Shown piece after piece: positions 44,515 through 53,848 of a DNA stretch of 64,000 nucleotides. Made by a program: the position numbers and the translations under genes. Source of the DNA: an uncultured Woeseiaceae bacterium. Its GTDB lineage: Bacteria > Pseudomonadota > Gammaproteobacteria > Steroidobacterales > Woeseiaceae. The stretch is from assembly GCA_947258565.1 (NCBI GenBank), contig CAMYJB010000003.1, forward strand, positions 62,001 through 126,000. Reading direction: 5' to 3'. How positions within the stretch are numbered: position 1 is the first letter of the stretch; every line of letters starts with the position of its first letter. The notes beneath the pieces were generated by a model. That model was not told where the DNA came from, did no database searches, and saw only the letters and a list, made by a program, of their open reading frames with translations.

Positions 44515-45330
44515 ATGAGCGAACCGCCACTTATCGATATCCGCAATGCGACGATCTGGCGCGGCAAGACCCGCGTATTCGACAGGCTGACGCTTACGAT
44601 CGGCCGGCACGAGCGCGTCGCCATCCTCGGCCCGAACGGTTCGGGCAAGACCACGCTGCTAAAGACCATCAATCGCGAACTGTACCCGGTGGAGCGGGAA
44701 GACTCGTGGGTCCGCATACTCGGTCGGGAGCGATGGAATGTCTGGGACCTGCGCCGGCACATCGGCATCGTTTCTCACGATCTGCAACAGCGTTACCGGC
44801 CCGCGGCAACCGCGCTCGAGGTCGTTCTGTCGGGCTTTCTTTCAAGCATCGGCGTTCACGGCCTGCTCGGGGACCGGATCGACGATCAGAGGATTGCTGC
44901 TGCCCATGACATCCTCGGGCAACTCGGCATCGCAGAACTCGCCGCCACCCCGCTGCGATCGATGTCCACCGGGCAGCAGCGGCGCTGCCTGCTCGGGCGA
45001 GCGCTGGTGCACAGGCCGGACACGCTGATACTCGACGAGCCGACCTCCGGTCTCGACTTCGCGGCAAGCTTCGATTACCTGGCGCGGATCAGGGGACTCG
45101 CCAGGGAAGGTTGCAACATCATCATCGTGACGCATCACCTGAACGAGATTCCTCCCGAAGTCGGGCGTGTCGTGGTCCTCGACAGGGGCGAGATCGCCGC
45201 GGACGGGCCCAAGGCATCGGTTCTGACGTCCGGGTTGTTGAGCCGGGTCTACGATGCCCGGGTCGCGGTCGCCGAAATCGACGGATACTTCCTCGCATAC
45301 CCGGGGCAGGACAATTCGTCAAAAACGTGA
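44515..45330 (+). CDS. ABC transporter ATP-binding protein
   Basis: ATG 44515 gives a 271-residue ATPase; an ATG at 44437 would add 26 residues without match to the fold. Walker A GPNGSGKTT lies at about 39-47, the signature region is SMSTGQQRRCLLGRAL, Walker B is TLILDEPTSGLD and the switch His is in IIIVTHHLNEIPPE. No permease gene is adjacent. The profile resembles the molybdate/iron-type stand-alone ATPases (ModF/YlmA-like), so it may act without a dedicated transmembrane partner or in trans. Substrate is unknown. Confidence 0.86.
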   Translation: MSEPPLIDIRNATIWRGKTRVFDRLTLTIGRHERVAILGPNGSGKTTLLKTINRELYPVEREDSWVRILGRERWNVWDLRRHIGIVSHDLQQRYRPAATALEVVLSGFLSSIGVHGLLGDRIDDQRIAAAHDILGQLGIAELAATPLRSMSTGQQRRCLLGRALVHRPDTLILDEPTSGLDFAASFDYLARIRGLAREGCNIIIVTHHLNEIPPEVGRVVVLDRGEIAADGPKASVLTSGLLSRVYDARVAVAEIDGYFLAYPGQDNSSKT

Positions 45331-45374
45331 CGCATTACGTTAACTTCGCTGTGAATCGGGCCTATTCTTGACCC

Positions 45375-46082
45375 ATGCTCAGAGTCTTACGATCGTTGCT
45401 ATCCGGCCTGCCGCTGATCGCGCTCCCCGCAGTTGCGGCGGAGACAGCGGTTGCTACGGGTATCACGAGCGTGGGCCCGGCCGTGTTCATGTTCACGATC
45501 GGCGGCGCCCTCTTCCTGACACTCATCTTCCGCAAGGCAGCGACCCGGGTCGCGCACTACTTTGTGTCGCGGCTCGGTGAGTACCGGATACGGCGAGCAC
45601 TGGAAGCCCGCAGCAAGGATGTGCTGCACGACTTCATGCTGCCGGGTGCCTACGGCGGCATCGCGAAAATCGACCATGCCATCATGACCGCTGGCGGCAT
45701 ACTCTGCATCCAGACCAAGCACTACAACGGCGTCGTGTTCGGAGAACCCGATGAACCGCAGTGGACCAACGTCGACGGGGTAACCCGCCGCCGCTTCCTG
45801 AATCCCCTGATCCAGAATGAAGGCCGGACCCGGGCCCTGCAAAAAGTCGTGCCCGAAGTACCCGTCGCCAACCTGGTGATCTTCACCGGCTCCGTCGAAT
45901 TCACGTCGGCGCCACCGAAAAACGTCATTCGTGTCCGACAGCTCGAGAGCTTTATCGCCAAGTTCGTTTTCGGCCCGAGCAAGGTCGAGGACTGGGACGC
46001 TGTCTGGATGACCGTCAGGTCGGCGGCCATGACGGATGACGACACTCGCAGAGACCACGCCTCGCAGCTCGGTTTCACCTGA
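45375..46082 (+). CDS. NERD-domain membrane protein
   Basis: The 235-residue protein has an N-terminal signal-like segment and a second membrane helix (VGPAVFMFTIGGALFLTLIF). It then has a NERD nuclease-related domain, with IAKIDHAIMTAGGILCIQTKHYNGVVFGEPDEPQWT near residues 96-130 and LIFTGSVEF later. NERD proteins are distantly related to restriction endonucleases and are often DNA-metabolic. Here the domain faces the cytoplasm if both helices insert. The function is unknown. Confidence 0.82.
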   Translation: MLRVLRSLLSGLPLIALPAVAAETAVATGITSVGPAVFMFTIGGALFLTLIFRKAATRVAHYFVSRLGEYRIRRALEARSKDVLHDFMLPGAYGGIAKIDHAIMTAGGILCIQTKHYNGVVFGEPDEPQWTNVDGVTRRRFLNPLIQNEGRTRALQKVVPEVPVANLVIFTGSVEFTSAPPKNVIRVRQLESFIAKFVFGPSKVEDWDAVWMTVRSAAMTDDDTRRDHASQLGFT

Positions 46083-46151
46083 CCCCGCACGACGCCGCTA
46101 AAGCCTGATGCTTTATACTCTGGCGCTCCGTTACAGCCGGATGCGCCAGCC

Positions 46152-47369
46152 ATGCCTGAATCCGCAGCCCTGATTTCTTCGCCGATCGGCGTACTGGCCA
46201 TCCTCTGTGCCGTCGCAGGCTTTTTTTTCTACCTCGAACGGGCGACTGGAGCGAAATTTTTCCAGTACGTTCCGCCGTTGCTGTTCATCTACATTACGCC
46301 GGTTATTCTGAGCAACGTGGATATCGGCGGCGCATCGATCATCCCCAACAAGTCTGTCATTTACAGCGGCCTCAGCACATTCGCACTGCCGGCCTTCATC
46401 GTGCTGATGTTGATCAAGGTCGACGTGCCGGCCGTCATCCGAATCATGGGCAAGGGCGTGCTGGTCATGTTGATGGGCACGGCCGGCGTCATGGTTGGTG
46501 GTGTCATCGCCTACATGATCGTCCATCGCTGGCTGTCGGATGATGCATGGACGGGATTCGGCGCCCTGGCGGGCAGCTGGATCGGCGGCACGGCCAACAT
46601 GGCGGCGACAAAAGAAATGCTCGGCACCTCCAGCGAATTATTCGGGCTGGCGGTCATCGCCGACAATGCCGTCTACATCGTGTGGCTGCCGTTGCTGCTC
46701 ATGTCACGCAACTTCGCAGACCGCTTCAATGCCTGGGCGCGTGTGCCGAAAGAGAGACTCATTGCGATGGAGGCGGCCGCGGAACTCCACGCGGAAGAGG
46801 AACATGCGCCCACGATGCCGGAATATCTGTTCCTCGCGGCGGTCGTCATCGGCATCACCTGGATGGGCATTGCCCTGGCGCCCGGCATCTCGCAGTGGAT
46901 CGGCACCACGTTCGAGCCGCTTGCGCCCGTTTTCGGTGAATCGACGACGCGCATCCTGTTGGTCACGACGGTATCGCTGCTGTTGTCAGCGACCCCCGTG
47001 TCGAGATTGCCGAACTCGACGGCGATGGGCACCGCACTGGTCTATATCTTCGTCGCGGGAATCGGCGCGCGGGCCGAAATCGCCGGCCTGACGCAGGCGC
47101 CGGCGTTCCTGCTTGGCGCGTTCATCTGGATCTTCATCCACGGCGCGTTCTGCCTTGCCGGCGCGTGGCTATTTCGTGTCGACGTACACAGCGTCGCCAT
47201 CGCGTCTGCCGCGAATATCGGGGCGGCGGCCTCCGCGCCGATCGTCGCGGCCCATCACAAGCCGAGCCTGGTGCCCGTATCCGTCCTGATGGCGCTGCTG
47301 GGTTACGCCATGGGCAACTACCTCGCGCCGCTGACCGGCTACCTGGCCAAGTTTGCCACCGGCCAATAG
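46152..47369 (+). CDS. DUF819 family membrane protein
   Basis: The 405-residue integral membrane protein has about ten helices in two halves. Conserved blocks include GSWIGGTANMAATKEML, DNAVYIVWLPLLLMSRNFADRFNAW and SVAIASAANIGAAASAPIVAAHHKPSLVPVSVLMALLGYAMGNYLAP, the DUF819 (YjcL-like) signature. The fold resembles anion or amino-acid exporters, but no substrate is established. It is monocistronic and followed by the arsR-type promoter. Confidence 0.88.
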   Translation: MPESAALISSPIGVLAILCAVAGFFFYLERATGAKFFQYVPPLLFIYITPVILSNVDIGGASIIPNKSVIYSGLSTFALPAFIVLMLIKVDVPAVIRIMGKGVLVMLMGTAGVMVGGVIAYMIVHRWLSDDAWTGFGALAGSWIGGTANMAATKEMLGTSSELFGLAVIADNAVYIVWLPLLLMSRNFADRFNAWARVPKERLIAMEAAAELHAEEEHAPTMPEYLFLAAVVIGITWMGIALAPGISQWIGTTFEPLAPVFGESTTRILLVTTVSLLLSATPVSRLPNSTAMGTALVYIFVAGIGARAEIAGLTQAPAFLLGAFIWIFIHGAFCLAGAWLFRVDVHSVAIASAANIGAAASAPIVAAHHKPSLVPVSVLMALLGYAMGNYLAPLTGYLAKFATGQ

Positions 47370-47374
47370 CTCGC

Positions 47375-47403
47375 TTGACATGCAACCAATTAGCTGCATA
47401 ATA
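47375..47403 (+). promoter_or_regulatory. Sigma-70 promoter of the ArsR-type gene
   Basis: TTGACA (47375-47380) is a perfect -35 box. The -10 is CATAAT at 47397 with 16-base spacing or ATAATA at 47398 with 17. The whole spacer is filled by the first operator copy, so a bound repressor would block RNA polymerase. Transcription is expected near 47409, leaving a leader of about 24 bases that holds the second operator copy. Confidence 0.75.
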
Positions 47404-47428
47404 AAAGGCAACCAAATAGCTGCCTTTT
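47380..47428. promoter_or_regulatory. Twin ArsR-type operators sharing a core with different complementary arms
   Basis: Two imperfect palindromes share GCA-ACCAAWTAGC-TGC. The first, 47380-47399, has arms ATGCA/TGCAT. The second, 47403-47428, has arms AAAAGGCA/TGCCTTTT. The arms differ in sequence but each pair is complementary, and the centres are 26 bases apart. This indicates selection for dyad symmetry and suits a dimeric repressor, probably the ArsR-type protein encoded just downstream. Confidence 0.7.
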
Positions 47429-47432
47429 AACC

Positions 47433-47750
47433 ATGGATGCAACCTTCAAGGCCCTCGCGGACCCTACGCGACGTGCGCTGCTGGACCGCCTGCTCGAAAA
47501 GCAGGGCCAGACCCTGACGGAACTCGTCGACGGACTCGGCATGCGCCGGCAATCCGTCGCAAAACACCTCGCGGTACTCGAGACAGCCGGCCTCATCAGC
47601 TGCCAGCGGCACGGCCGCGAAAAGTTGCATTACCTGAACCCGGTGCCCATTGCCGAAATCAGCCGCCGCTGGCTGGACCGCTTCTCGGGACACCGTGCCA
47701 CAGCCATCCTCAATCTACGGGACGCACTGCAGGAGAATGAAAATGAGTAG
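47433..47750 (+). CDS. ArsR-family transcriptional regulator
   Basis: The 105-residue winged-helix protein begins with the compact ArsR signature KALADPTRRALLDRLLEKQGQTLTELVDGLGMRRQSVAKHLAVLETAGLI. No metal-binding Cys cluster (CXC type) is seen, so it is not a classic metal sensor. The SRPBCC gene overlaps it by 8 bases, a common pairing in which the repressor controls its own two-gene unit. It probably binds the two operators upstream. The inducer is unknown. Confidence 0.92.
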   Translation: MDATFKALADPTRRALLDRLLEKQGQTLTELVDGLGMRRQSVAKHLAVLETAGLISCQRHGREKLHYLNPVPIAEISRRWLDRFSGHRATAILNLRDALQENENE

Positions 47751-48228
47751 ACCGGAATTTGTGTACATGAGCGTCATCGCGGCCACCCCGGAACGCGTCT
47801 GGCAAGGTCTGACGACCGCGGAATTCACGCAACAATACTGGCACGGCACGCGCGTCCGCAGCGACTTCACGCCCGGTGCAACGATCGAGTTCCTGAACGC
47901 CGACGACAGCGTGGGCGTCGCCGGCGAGATTCTCACCGCCGATCGCCCCGGCGAGCTCTCCTATTCCTGGAAATTCCTGCGCAATCCGGATGCTGCCGAG
48001 GACCCTGCGTCGCGGGTGACGTTCCGGCTCGAGCCGGTTCGTGCCGGAACGCGCCTGACCGTTATCCATGACCGGCTCGAGGCAGATTCCACGACCGCTA
48101 CGATGGTTGCCTTCGGCTGGCCGCACGTCGTTTCGGGGCTCAAAACCCTGCTCGAAACGGGCGAGGCCGTCGACTTTACGGCACCGGAAGAACCCGACTG
48201 TCCCGGGCAGCAGGCAGCAAGCGCCTAG
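47743..48228 (+). CDS. SRPBCC (AHSA1-type) ligand-binding protein
   Basis: ATG 47743 lies inside the end of the regulator gene (8-base overlap) and gives a 161-residue SRPBCC protein. Residues FVYMSVIAATPERVWQGLTTAEFTQQYW open the helix-grip fold and GTRLTVIHDRLEADS the middle. The C-terminal helix includes WPHVVSGLKTLLETGE, typical of the AHSA1 family. Such proteins bind small hydrophobic ligands and are often paired with ArsR regulators. Its stop is followed at once by a pentanucleotide repeat tract. Confidence 0.9.
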   Translation: MSRPEFVYMSVIAATPERVWQGLTTAEFTQQYWHGTRVRSDFTPGATIEFLNADDSVGVAGEILTADRPGELSYSWKFLRNPDAAEDPASRVTFRLEPVRAGTRLTVIHDRLEADSTTATMVAFGWPHVVSGLKTLLETGEAVDFTAPEEPDCPGQQAASA

Positions 48229-48230
48229 CC

Positions 48231-48254
48231 GGCACGGCACGGCACGGCACGGCA
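48231..48254. repeat. Pentanucleotide tandem repeat (ggcac)
   Basis: GGCAC is repeated four times and followed by GGCA, immediately after the SRPBCC stop codon (48228). It is outside any recognised gene. Such simple-sequence tracts can change length by slipped-strand mispairing, but here it would not alter a reading frame. Whether it affects the MBL gene starting at 48354 is unknown. Confidence 0.85.
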
Positions 48255-48353
48255 GATAGTTACCGTTCTCGCCGGCCCGGCAAATGCAAGTCCGGGTACC
48301 GGCGCCCCGCTCACGACCATGCCCGATGCGGAGCTTGATGGTATCTTGGCGCA

Positions 48354-49400
48354 ATGCCGACGGTCACGATCCAGGACGTAAGACGCTACGTAAAGCGGAC
48401 GCTCATCGCCATCGCAAGCGTCGTCCTGTTGTTCTCAGCATTGATCGTCTGGGCCTGGCACCAACGCACCGAAATTACCGATACGGGCCTGCATCCGCAG
48501 GTCGTGGACGGCTCGCCGGAGGCAGCAGTCACGGTCACCTGGCTGGGCGTTACGATGCTCCTCTTCGACGACGGCGAAACACAAATCCTGGTCGACGGCT
48601 TCATCTCGCGTCCGAGCCTGTTCGAATCACTGACTCAGAGGCCCGTGACCTGCGACGCACCGATGATCAACTACGTTATGAACGAGTACGAGATGCGCCG
48701 GCTTGCGGCGATCATCCCCGCACACTCGCATTACGATCACGCCATGGATATCGGCGCCATAGCGAATCGCAGCAGCGCATCGATCCTGGGTTCCGAGACC
48801 ACCGCGAATATTGCGCGTGGCGCGGGCGTGCCCGAGGACCAGATTGTGGTTGCCGAGACCGGATCACCCTACAGCTTCGGCGATTTCACGGTGACGCTGG
48901 TGCCTTCGGTCCATGCGCCAATCGGCCTCCGCGGCGAAGTACCGCTGGCCGGAACCGTGGATGAACCGCTCGAACTGCCTGCGCCGATTACAGCCTGGCG
49001 GGAAGGCGGCAGTTACTCCATCGTGCTTTCACATCCGCAGGGCACGACCATCGTGCAAGGCAGCGCAGGCTACAAACAGGGCGCGCTAGACGACGTACAG
49101 GCCGATGTCGTGATGCTGGGTGTGGGGCTGCTCGGGAGCCTCGGACGTGATTATGCGGAACGCTACTGGCAGGCGCTGGTGACCTCGACCGGCGCCAACC
49201 GGGTCTTCCCGGTGCACTTCGAGGACCAGACGCGCCCGTTTGGTGAAATCACGTTGCCGCCAAAGCTCATCGACAACTTCGCCCGGACGGCGCAATGGCT
49301 CAGGGAAATTCGTGATACCTGGGACCGGGATACGCAGCTGTATCTGCCGGTCTTCGGAGAGCCCGTCGTACTGTATCCGGAGCAGTCGCCCGACGCCTGA
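48354..49400 (+). CDS. MBL-fold metallohydrolase with membrane anchor
   Basis: The 348-residue protein has an N-terminal membrane helix (about 16-36) and then a metallo-beta-lactamase fold. TVTWLGVTMLLFDDGETQILVDGF begins it, the metal motif is PAHSHYDHAMD (HXHXDH), a further His appears in PSVHAP and another in LSHPQG. The order matches UlaG-like or N-acyl-phosphatidylethanolamine phospholipase-like members, probably with a periplasmic active site. The substrate is unknown. Confidence 0.88.
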   Translation: MPTVTIQDVRRYVKRTLIAIASVVLLFSALIVWAWHQRTEITDTGLHPQVVDGSPEAAVTVTWLGVTMLLFDDGETQILVDGFISRPSLFESLTQRPVTCDAPMINYVMNEYEMRRLAAIIPAHSHYDHAMDIGAIANRSSASILGSETTANIARGAGVPEDQIVVAETGSPYSFGDFTVTLVPSVHAPIGLRGEVPLAGTVDEPLELPAPITAWREGGSYSIVLSHPQGTTIVQGSAGYKQGALDDVQADVVMLGVGLLGSLGRDYAERYWQALVTSTGANRVFPVHFEDQTRPFGEITLPPKLIDNFARTAQWLREIRDTWDRDTQLYLPVFGEPVVLYPEQSPDA

Positions 49401-49405
49401 GTTCC

Positions 49406-49681
49406 TTAAGAGCCGGTAGATTGAAGCGCTGACAAATCACCGCCGACCAGGGCCTCTTTCTCGTGCCTGCTCAGCCGTTTGACGCGGTGTTCGAGTCGCA
49501 GCGCCGCAGCACGATCGCCAGCGGGTTGCTCGAACACGAGTTCGACGGGTCTGCGTCCGCGCAGGTATTTTGCGCCGCGATCACCGTTGCGATGCTCTTC
49601 GAGGCGTCGGGCAACATCGAGGGCGATGCCGGTATAGAAACTGCCGTCCGCGCAACGAAGTATGTACAGGCTGTAGCTCAC
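49406..49681 (-). CDS. GIY-YIG domain protein (UPF0213/YhbQ-like)
   Basis: GTG 49681 (or the adjacent TTG 49684) gives a 91-residue protein that is a bare GIY-YIG domain. SYSLYILRCADGSFYTGIALDVARRLEEHRNGDRGAKYLRGRRPVELVFEQ carries the YILRC and YTG parts and the conserved Arg, with EHRVKRLSRHEKEALV towards the end. These small UPF0213 proteins are thought to be nuclease-like; the function is not settled. It is convergent with the MBL gene. Confidence 0.9.
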   Translation of the reverse strand: MSYSLYILRCADGSFYTGIALDVARRLEEHRNGDRGAKYLRGRRPVELVFEQPAGDRAAALRLEHRVKRLSRHEKEALVGGDLSALQSTGS

Positions 49682-49693
49682 CAATGTCGGCGA

Positions 49694-50065
49694 TCAGGCG
49701 TTTCCGCCCTTGAGAGCATCGCCCAGAACGCGGAAGGCGCCGACCTCCAGGCTGTTCAGGTTTTCCTGGGTCTCGGCGAATGACAGCGCCAGCTCGCTCG
49801 CACCGTCGAGGGCATCGACGGCCTGCCTGAACCTCAACATCAGGGTGTTGCCGATAAGTTCTGCCTCTGCCAGCAAGTCGTGGCCGCCGAACTGCTTTTC
49901 GTTGATTTCGATGTGCATGGATTCATCGAAATCGTCCTCGATCGTGCGCACCAGGAGCAGGTAATCGTCGATATCGCCCGTGTCCGTGGTCTTCGCGAAA
50001 AACAACATGGTGGCGTTGTCGCGCACATCGAAGGCAACCGTGTCGTAATGGCGGCTGTCGGCCAT
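49694..50065 (-). CDS. Protein of unknown function (123 aa)
   Basis: The 123-residue acidic protein has no signal peptide or membrane helix. It begins MADSRHYDTVAFDVRDNATM and is rich in Asp and Glu throughout. GGAGGG lies close upstream of ATG 50065. I recognise no domain. It lies 32 bases after the acyltransferase gene on the same strand, so cotranscription is likely. Confidence 0.7.
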   Translation of the reverse strand: MADSRHYDTVAFDVRDNATMLFFAKTTDTGDIDDYLLLVRTIEDDFDESMHIEINEKQFGGHDLLAEAELIGNTLMLRFRQAVDALDGASELALSFAETQENLNSLEVGAFRVLGDALKGGNA

Positions 50066-50097
50066 CGCGCCCTCCGCAGAAAAGTGATTGCTGCAGT

Positions 50098-50994
50098 CTA
50101 CGCGACACGGCCCTTGATTTCAGCGATGCGCGCATCCTTTTCCTGCCACAGCCCGCCGAGCCAGCGATGCACATACCGCCGAAATTCCCTGTCGTTCTGA
50201 TAGTCACCGGCTACGAGCTCGTGATCGATGGGCAACACCCTGATATCCACGGTTACGTTCACGCGATGCCCGCAGATCATCTCCCAGAATTTCGGCGGGC
50301 TGCCGGTATAGACCAGCGTTACGTCGAGGATGGCGTCGAATACTCCTCCCATTGCCGACAGCGCGACGGCGATGCCGCCCGCTCGCGGCAGCAGAAGATG
50401 TTGATGGGGCGAATTCCTGGCAACCCGTTTCGCTTCGCTGAAACGGGTGCCCTCGACAAAATTGATGACGGATGTCGGCGTGTGGCGGAATTTCTCGCAG
50501 GCCTTGCGTGTCGCTTCGAGATCGGCCCCCTTCTTTTCCGGATGACGGGCCAGGTAGGACGGCGAGTACCGCTTCATGAACGGCATGTCGAGCGCCCAGA
50601 ACCCGAGTCCGAGCAGCGGGAACCAGACAAGTTGCTGCTTGATAAAGAACTTGAGCAATGGAATACGCCGGTTCAACGCCACCTGCAGCACCACGATGTC
50701 CACCCACGTCTGGTGGTTGGCAAGCACCAGGTACCAGCCATGCCGGTCGAGGGACTCGGCGCCTTCTGCGCGCCAGTTTCCGGAGCCCGAGCCCCTGAGC
50801 GCCAGGCCGTTGACCGCGATCCAGTTCTCCGCACACCACATAAGCCAGCGCGTCAATACGCGGCGCAGGGCGGTGAGCGGCAGAAGCAGCTTCAGCAATC
50901 CGAGCGTCATTACCGGCACGAACCAGACCACCGTGTTGACGGTCAGCACACCGAACGTCAATACGCCGCGCGCCTGTTTGAGAAAGGACCTCAC
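50098..50994 (-). CDS. 1-acyl-glycerol-3-phosphate-type acyltransferase (YihG-like)
   Basis: The 298-residue protein has N-terminal membrane helices (about 10-45) and then a PlsC-type acyltransferase core. The NHQTWVD motif (HX4D) lies near residue 93, PFMKRYSPSYLARHPEKKG follows, and EGTRFS is near 180. This order with the NHQ-WVD and EGTR motifs resembles YihG, an accessory acyltransferase that shapes phospholipid acyl composition. The start is GTG at 50994. The upstream gap of 123 bases faces the oxidoreductase operon. Confidence 0.9.
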   Translation of the reverse strand: MRSFLKQARGVLTFGVLTVNTVVWFVPVMTLGLLKLLLPLTALRRVLTRWLMWCAENWIAVNGLALRGSGSGNWRAEGAESLDRHGWYLVLANHQTWVDIVVLQVALNRRIPLLKFFIKQQLVWFPLLGLGFWALDMPFMKRYSPSYLARHPEKKGADLEATRKACEKFRHTPTSVINFVEGTRFSEAKRVARNSPHQHLLLPRAGGIAVALSAMGGVFDAILDVTLVYTGSPPKFWEMICGHRVNVTVDIRVLPIDHELVAGDYQNDREFRRYVHRWLGGLWQEKDARIAEIKGRVA

Positions 50995-51117
50995 CCGTTA
51001 CCTCGAGTACCGCAATCGAAGTGGCGCATTTTAGCCCGAACAGGCGCCCGGGCGTGGCTTGCCCGCACGATGCCCTTGGAGTAACGTGAAACAGTATTTC
51101 ATTGCCGTCGAGGAAAG

Positions 51118-51609
51118 ATGATCACATTGTCGATAAACGGTGAGCCGCGGACGCTCGATGTCGATCCGTCAACGCCGCTGCTGTGGGTTATCCGCGACTA
51201 CGCCGGGCTGACCGGCACGAAATTCGGTTGCGGCATCGCGCAATGCGGCGCGTGCACGATTCATATCGACGACAAGCCGGTCCGCTCCTGCGTAACGCCG
51301 GCGTCCGTCGCCGAGGGCCGGCAGGTTACGACCATCGAGGGGGTCAATGGCGGCAAAGAAGAGCTGCACCCGGTACAACAGGCGTGGATCGACGAGCAGG
51401 TACCGCAATGCGGCTATTGCCAGTCCGGACAGATAATGGCTGCTGCGGCGCTGCTGGAACGCGTCCCGTCACCCACGGACGCCGATATCGACGCGGCGAT
51501 GTCAGGCATCGTCTGCCGTTGCGGTACCTACCCACGAATCCGCAAAGGCATCAAGCGCGCCGCCGCCGCGATGGCACAAACGGAGCCGGTGGAGACCGAC
51601 AATGGGTAA
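51118..51609 (+). CDS. Isoquinoline 1-oxidoreductase-type small subunit (2Fe-2S)
   Basis: The 163-residue protein has two [2Fe-2S] clusters. The plant-type ferredoxin site is [21 protein letters not shown] and the second is CGYCQSG... CRCGTYPR, exactly the arrangement of the small subunit of molybdenum hydroxylases. It passes electrons from the large molybdopterin subunit encoded next. Such two-subunit enzymes (isoquinoline oxidoreductase, aldehyde oxidase type) use cytochrome acceptors. The next gene overlaps its end by 8 bases. Confidence 0.93.
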   Translation: MITLSINGEPRTLDVDPSTPLLWVIRDYAGLTGTKFGCGIAQCGACTIHIDDKPVRSCVTPASVAEGRQVTTIEGVNGGKEELHPVQQAWIDEQVPQCGYCQSGQIMAAAALLERVPSPTDADIDAAMSGIVCRCGTYPRIRKGIKRAAAAMAQTEPVETDNG

Positions 51610-53827
51610 GTGGAGCCGGCGTGCGTTCATCACGACCGGCGTCGCCGCGGGCGGCGTCGTTGTCTTCGGTATTGCCATCCGCCGCGGTGATCGAACCGAC
51701 AAGGTCAGGGGACTCGTAGCTGCTGACGGTGAGTCGCTGTTCGACGTCTGGCTGAAAATTGCACCGGACAACACGATCACCGCGATCATCCCGCATGCAG
51801 ACATGGGGCAGGGCGTGCACACTGCCCTCGCCATGATGCTGGCCGACGAACTCGATGCCGACTGGTCGACCATGGGCTTCGAGGAAGCGCCCGCCCACAA
51901 GGAATTCGCCAACTATTCGCTGGCACGTGAGTACTCCGCGCCCGCCGCGGATTTCCCGGCCTGGCTCATCGACTCGGTCGACGGCCTGTTCTTCCGCGCC
52001 ACGCAGATGATGGCTCTGCAGATCACGGGCGGCAGCCTCTCGGTCCGTACGACCGGTCAGATCGCCATGCGCGTCACCGGCGCCGCAACCCGGGCGGTGC
52101 TGCTGGAGGCGGCAGCCAACGAATGGCAGGTGCCGATGTCCGAACTCAGCGCCGGCGGCAGCATGATCCGGCATGCCGGGTCCGGTCGCGAGGCGAGTTT
52201 TGCGCACTTCGCGCCTGCCGCCGCGGCGTTGCCTCTCCCCGATAAACCCGCGCTGAAATCGCCGCGTGAGTTTCGCATCATTGGCACGTCGCCGCCGCGG
52301 TTCGACGTGCCTGCAAAAGTGGACGGCTCCGCGAACTTCGGCATCGACGTGGTGCTGCCCGGGATGAAATTCGCCGCCGTCAAGGCCGCCCCCGTTTTCG
52401 GCGGCCGCGTCCTGTCCGTGGACGAGTCCTCGGTGCAGGACATGCCCGGCGTTCGCAAGGTCGTCAACCTCGACGACGCGGTGGCCGTCGTTGCCGATGG
52501 CTACTGGCAGGCGAAGCAGGCGCTCGACGAACTTTCGGTCGAGTTCAGCGATGGCGGCAATGGCGGCGCCACGCAGGACGGCATATTTGGCCAGTTCGCC
52601 GACGAACTCGAAGCGGCGGCTGCCGAGGGTCGGGGAACAACGGATTTCATGTCGGGTAATGCTGCCGCGGCCCTCGACACCGCCGCACAGGTCGTCGAAG
52701 CCGAATACCGGGTTCCCTTCCTCGCCCACGCGACCATGGAGCCGATGAACTGCACGGCGCGGGTGCGCGACGACCAATGCGAATTATGGCTGGGCACGCA
52801 GAACCCGCTGGGCTTCGCCCGGCAGGTAGCCAAGGCACTCGGCATGGACCAGTCGCGGGTCGTCCTGCACAACCAGTACCTGGGCGGTGGTTTCGGCCGG
52901 CGCGCCTTCGACGATTTCGCCATCCAGGCAGCGCGCATAGCGGCGCAGGCGCCGTACCCGGTGAAACTCATCTGGTCGCGCGAAGAGGACATGCGTCACG
53001 ACCATTACCGCCAGGCGAGTATCAGCCGGTTCCGCGGCGGCCTCGATGCCTCCGGCAACGCCATCGCGTGGCACAACCACTACGTCAACAAGCATGACCC
53101 CGAGGAGGCGCCGCATATCCCTTACGCCATCGCGGACCAGGCCATCGTCTACAGCGAACGCGAGACGCACGTGCCCTGGGGGTTCTGGCGAAGCGTCGAC
53201 CACTCACTGCACGCATTCTTCACCGAGTCGTTCATCGACGAACTGGCGGCAGCTGCCGGCCGGGATACGTACGAGTATCGGCGCGAGTTGCTGGCCGGCG
53301 AACCGCGTTTTGCCGCAGTGCTGGACCTAGCGGCGGAGCAAGCGGGGTGGGGAGAAAGCCTGCCCGCGAATATGGGCCGCGGTATTGCCATCCACCGCTC
53401 ATTCGGCACCATCGTCGCGCAGGTCGTGGATGTCGAGATCGTGGACGGCAAGCCGAGGGCACGGCGTGTCATCTGTGCCGTTGATCCCGGCTACGCCGTT
53501 CATCCGGACAACCTCATCGCACAGATGGAAAGCGGCATCGCCTACGGCCTGACTGCCGCACTCTATGGCGAGATATCCATCAGCGGCGGCGCCGTCGCGC
53601 AATCGAATTTCCATGACTATCGAATGCTGCGGATGGACGAGGCCCCCGACATCGAGACTTACATTATCAACGGCGGTGGGCTTCTCGGCGGTGCCGGGGA
53701 GCCCGGTACCCCGCCTGTTGCACCGGCGTTCACCAACGCGATTTTCGATGCAACCGGTATCCGTATCCGCGAGTTGCCGGTCAGCAAGCATGAACTGCGT
53801 CTGAAAGATGTCGAAGACGTCGCCTGA
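51602..53827 (+). CDS. Molybdopterin-binding oxidoreductase large subunit (IorB-type), Tat-exported
   Basis: The 741-residue protein begins with a twin-arginine signal ([24 protein letters not shown]), so the assembled enzyme is exported folded. Further seen are [41 protein letters not shown] and [19 protein letters not shown], a large-subunit cofactor region. The C-terminal glycine block is [24 protein letters not shown]. It should oxidise an aldehyde or N-heterocycle using water as oxygen source. The maturation factor (XdhC type) is not in the window. The small subunit is carried along as a complex. Confidence 0.93.
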   Translation: MGKWSRRAFITTGVAAGGVVVFGIAIRRGDRTDKVRGLVAADGESLFDVWLKIAPDNTITAIIPHADMGQGVHTALAMMLADELDADWSTMGFEEAPAHKEFANYSLAREYSAPAADFPAWLIDSVDGLFFRATQMMALQITGGSLSVRTTGQIAMRVTGAATRAVLLEAAANEWQVPMSELSAGGSMIRHAGSGREASFAHFAPAAAALPLPDKPALKSPREFRIIGTSPPRFDVPAKVDGSANFGIDVVLPGMKFAAVKAAPVFGGRVLSVDESSVQDMPGVRKVVNLDDAVAVVADGYWQAKQALDELSVEFSDGGNGGATQDGIFGQFADELEAAAAEGRGTTDFMSGNAAAALDTAAQVVEAEYRVPFLAHATMEPMNCTARVRDDQCELWLGTQNPLGFARQVAKALGMDQSRVVLHNQYLGGGFGRRAFDDFAIQAARIAAQAPYPVKLIWSREEDMRHDHYRQASISRFRGGLDASGNAIAWHNHYVNKHDPEEAPHIPYAIADQAIVYSERETHVPWGFWRSVDHSLHAFFTESFIDELAAAAGRDTYEYRRELLAGEPRFAAVLDLAAEQAGWGESLPANMGRGIAIHRSFGTIVAQVVDVEIVDGKPRARRVICAVDPGYAVHPDNLIAQMESGIAYGLTAALYGEISISGGAVAQSNFHDYRMLRMDEAPDIETYIINGGGLLGGAGEPGTPPVAPAFTNAIFDATGIRIRELPVSKHELRLKDVEDVA

Positions 53828-53848
53828 CGCCATTGCGGGAGTAAATCA

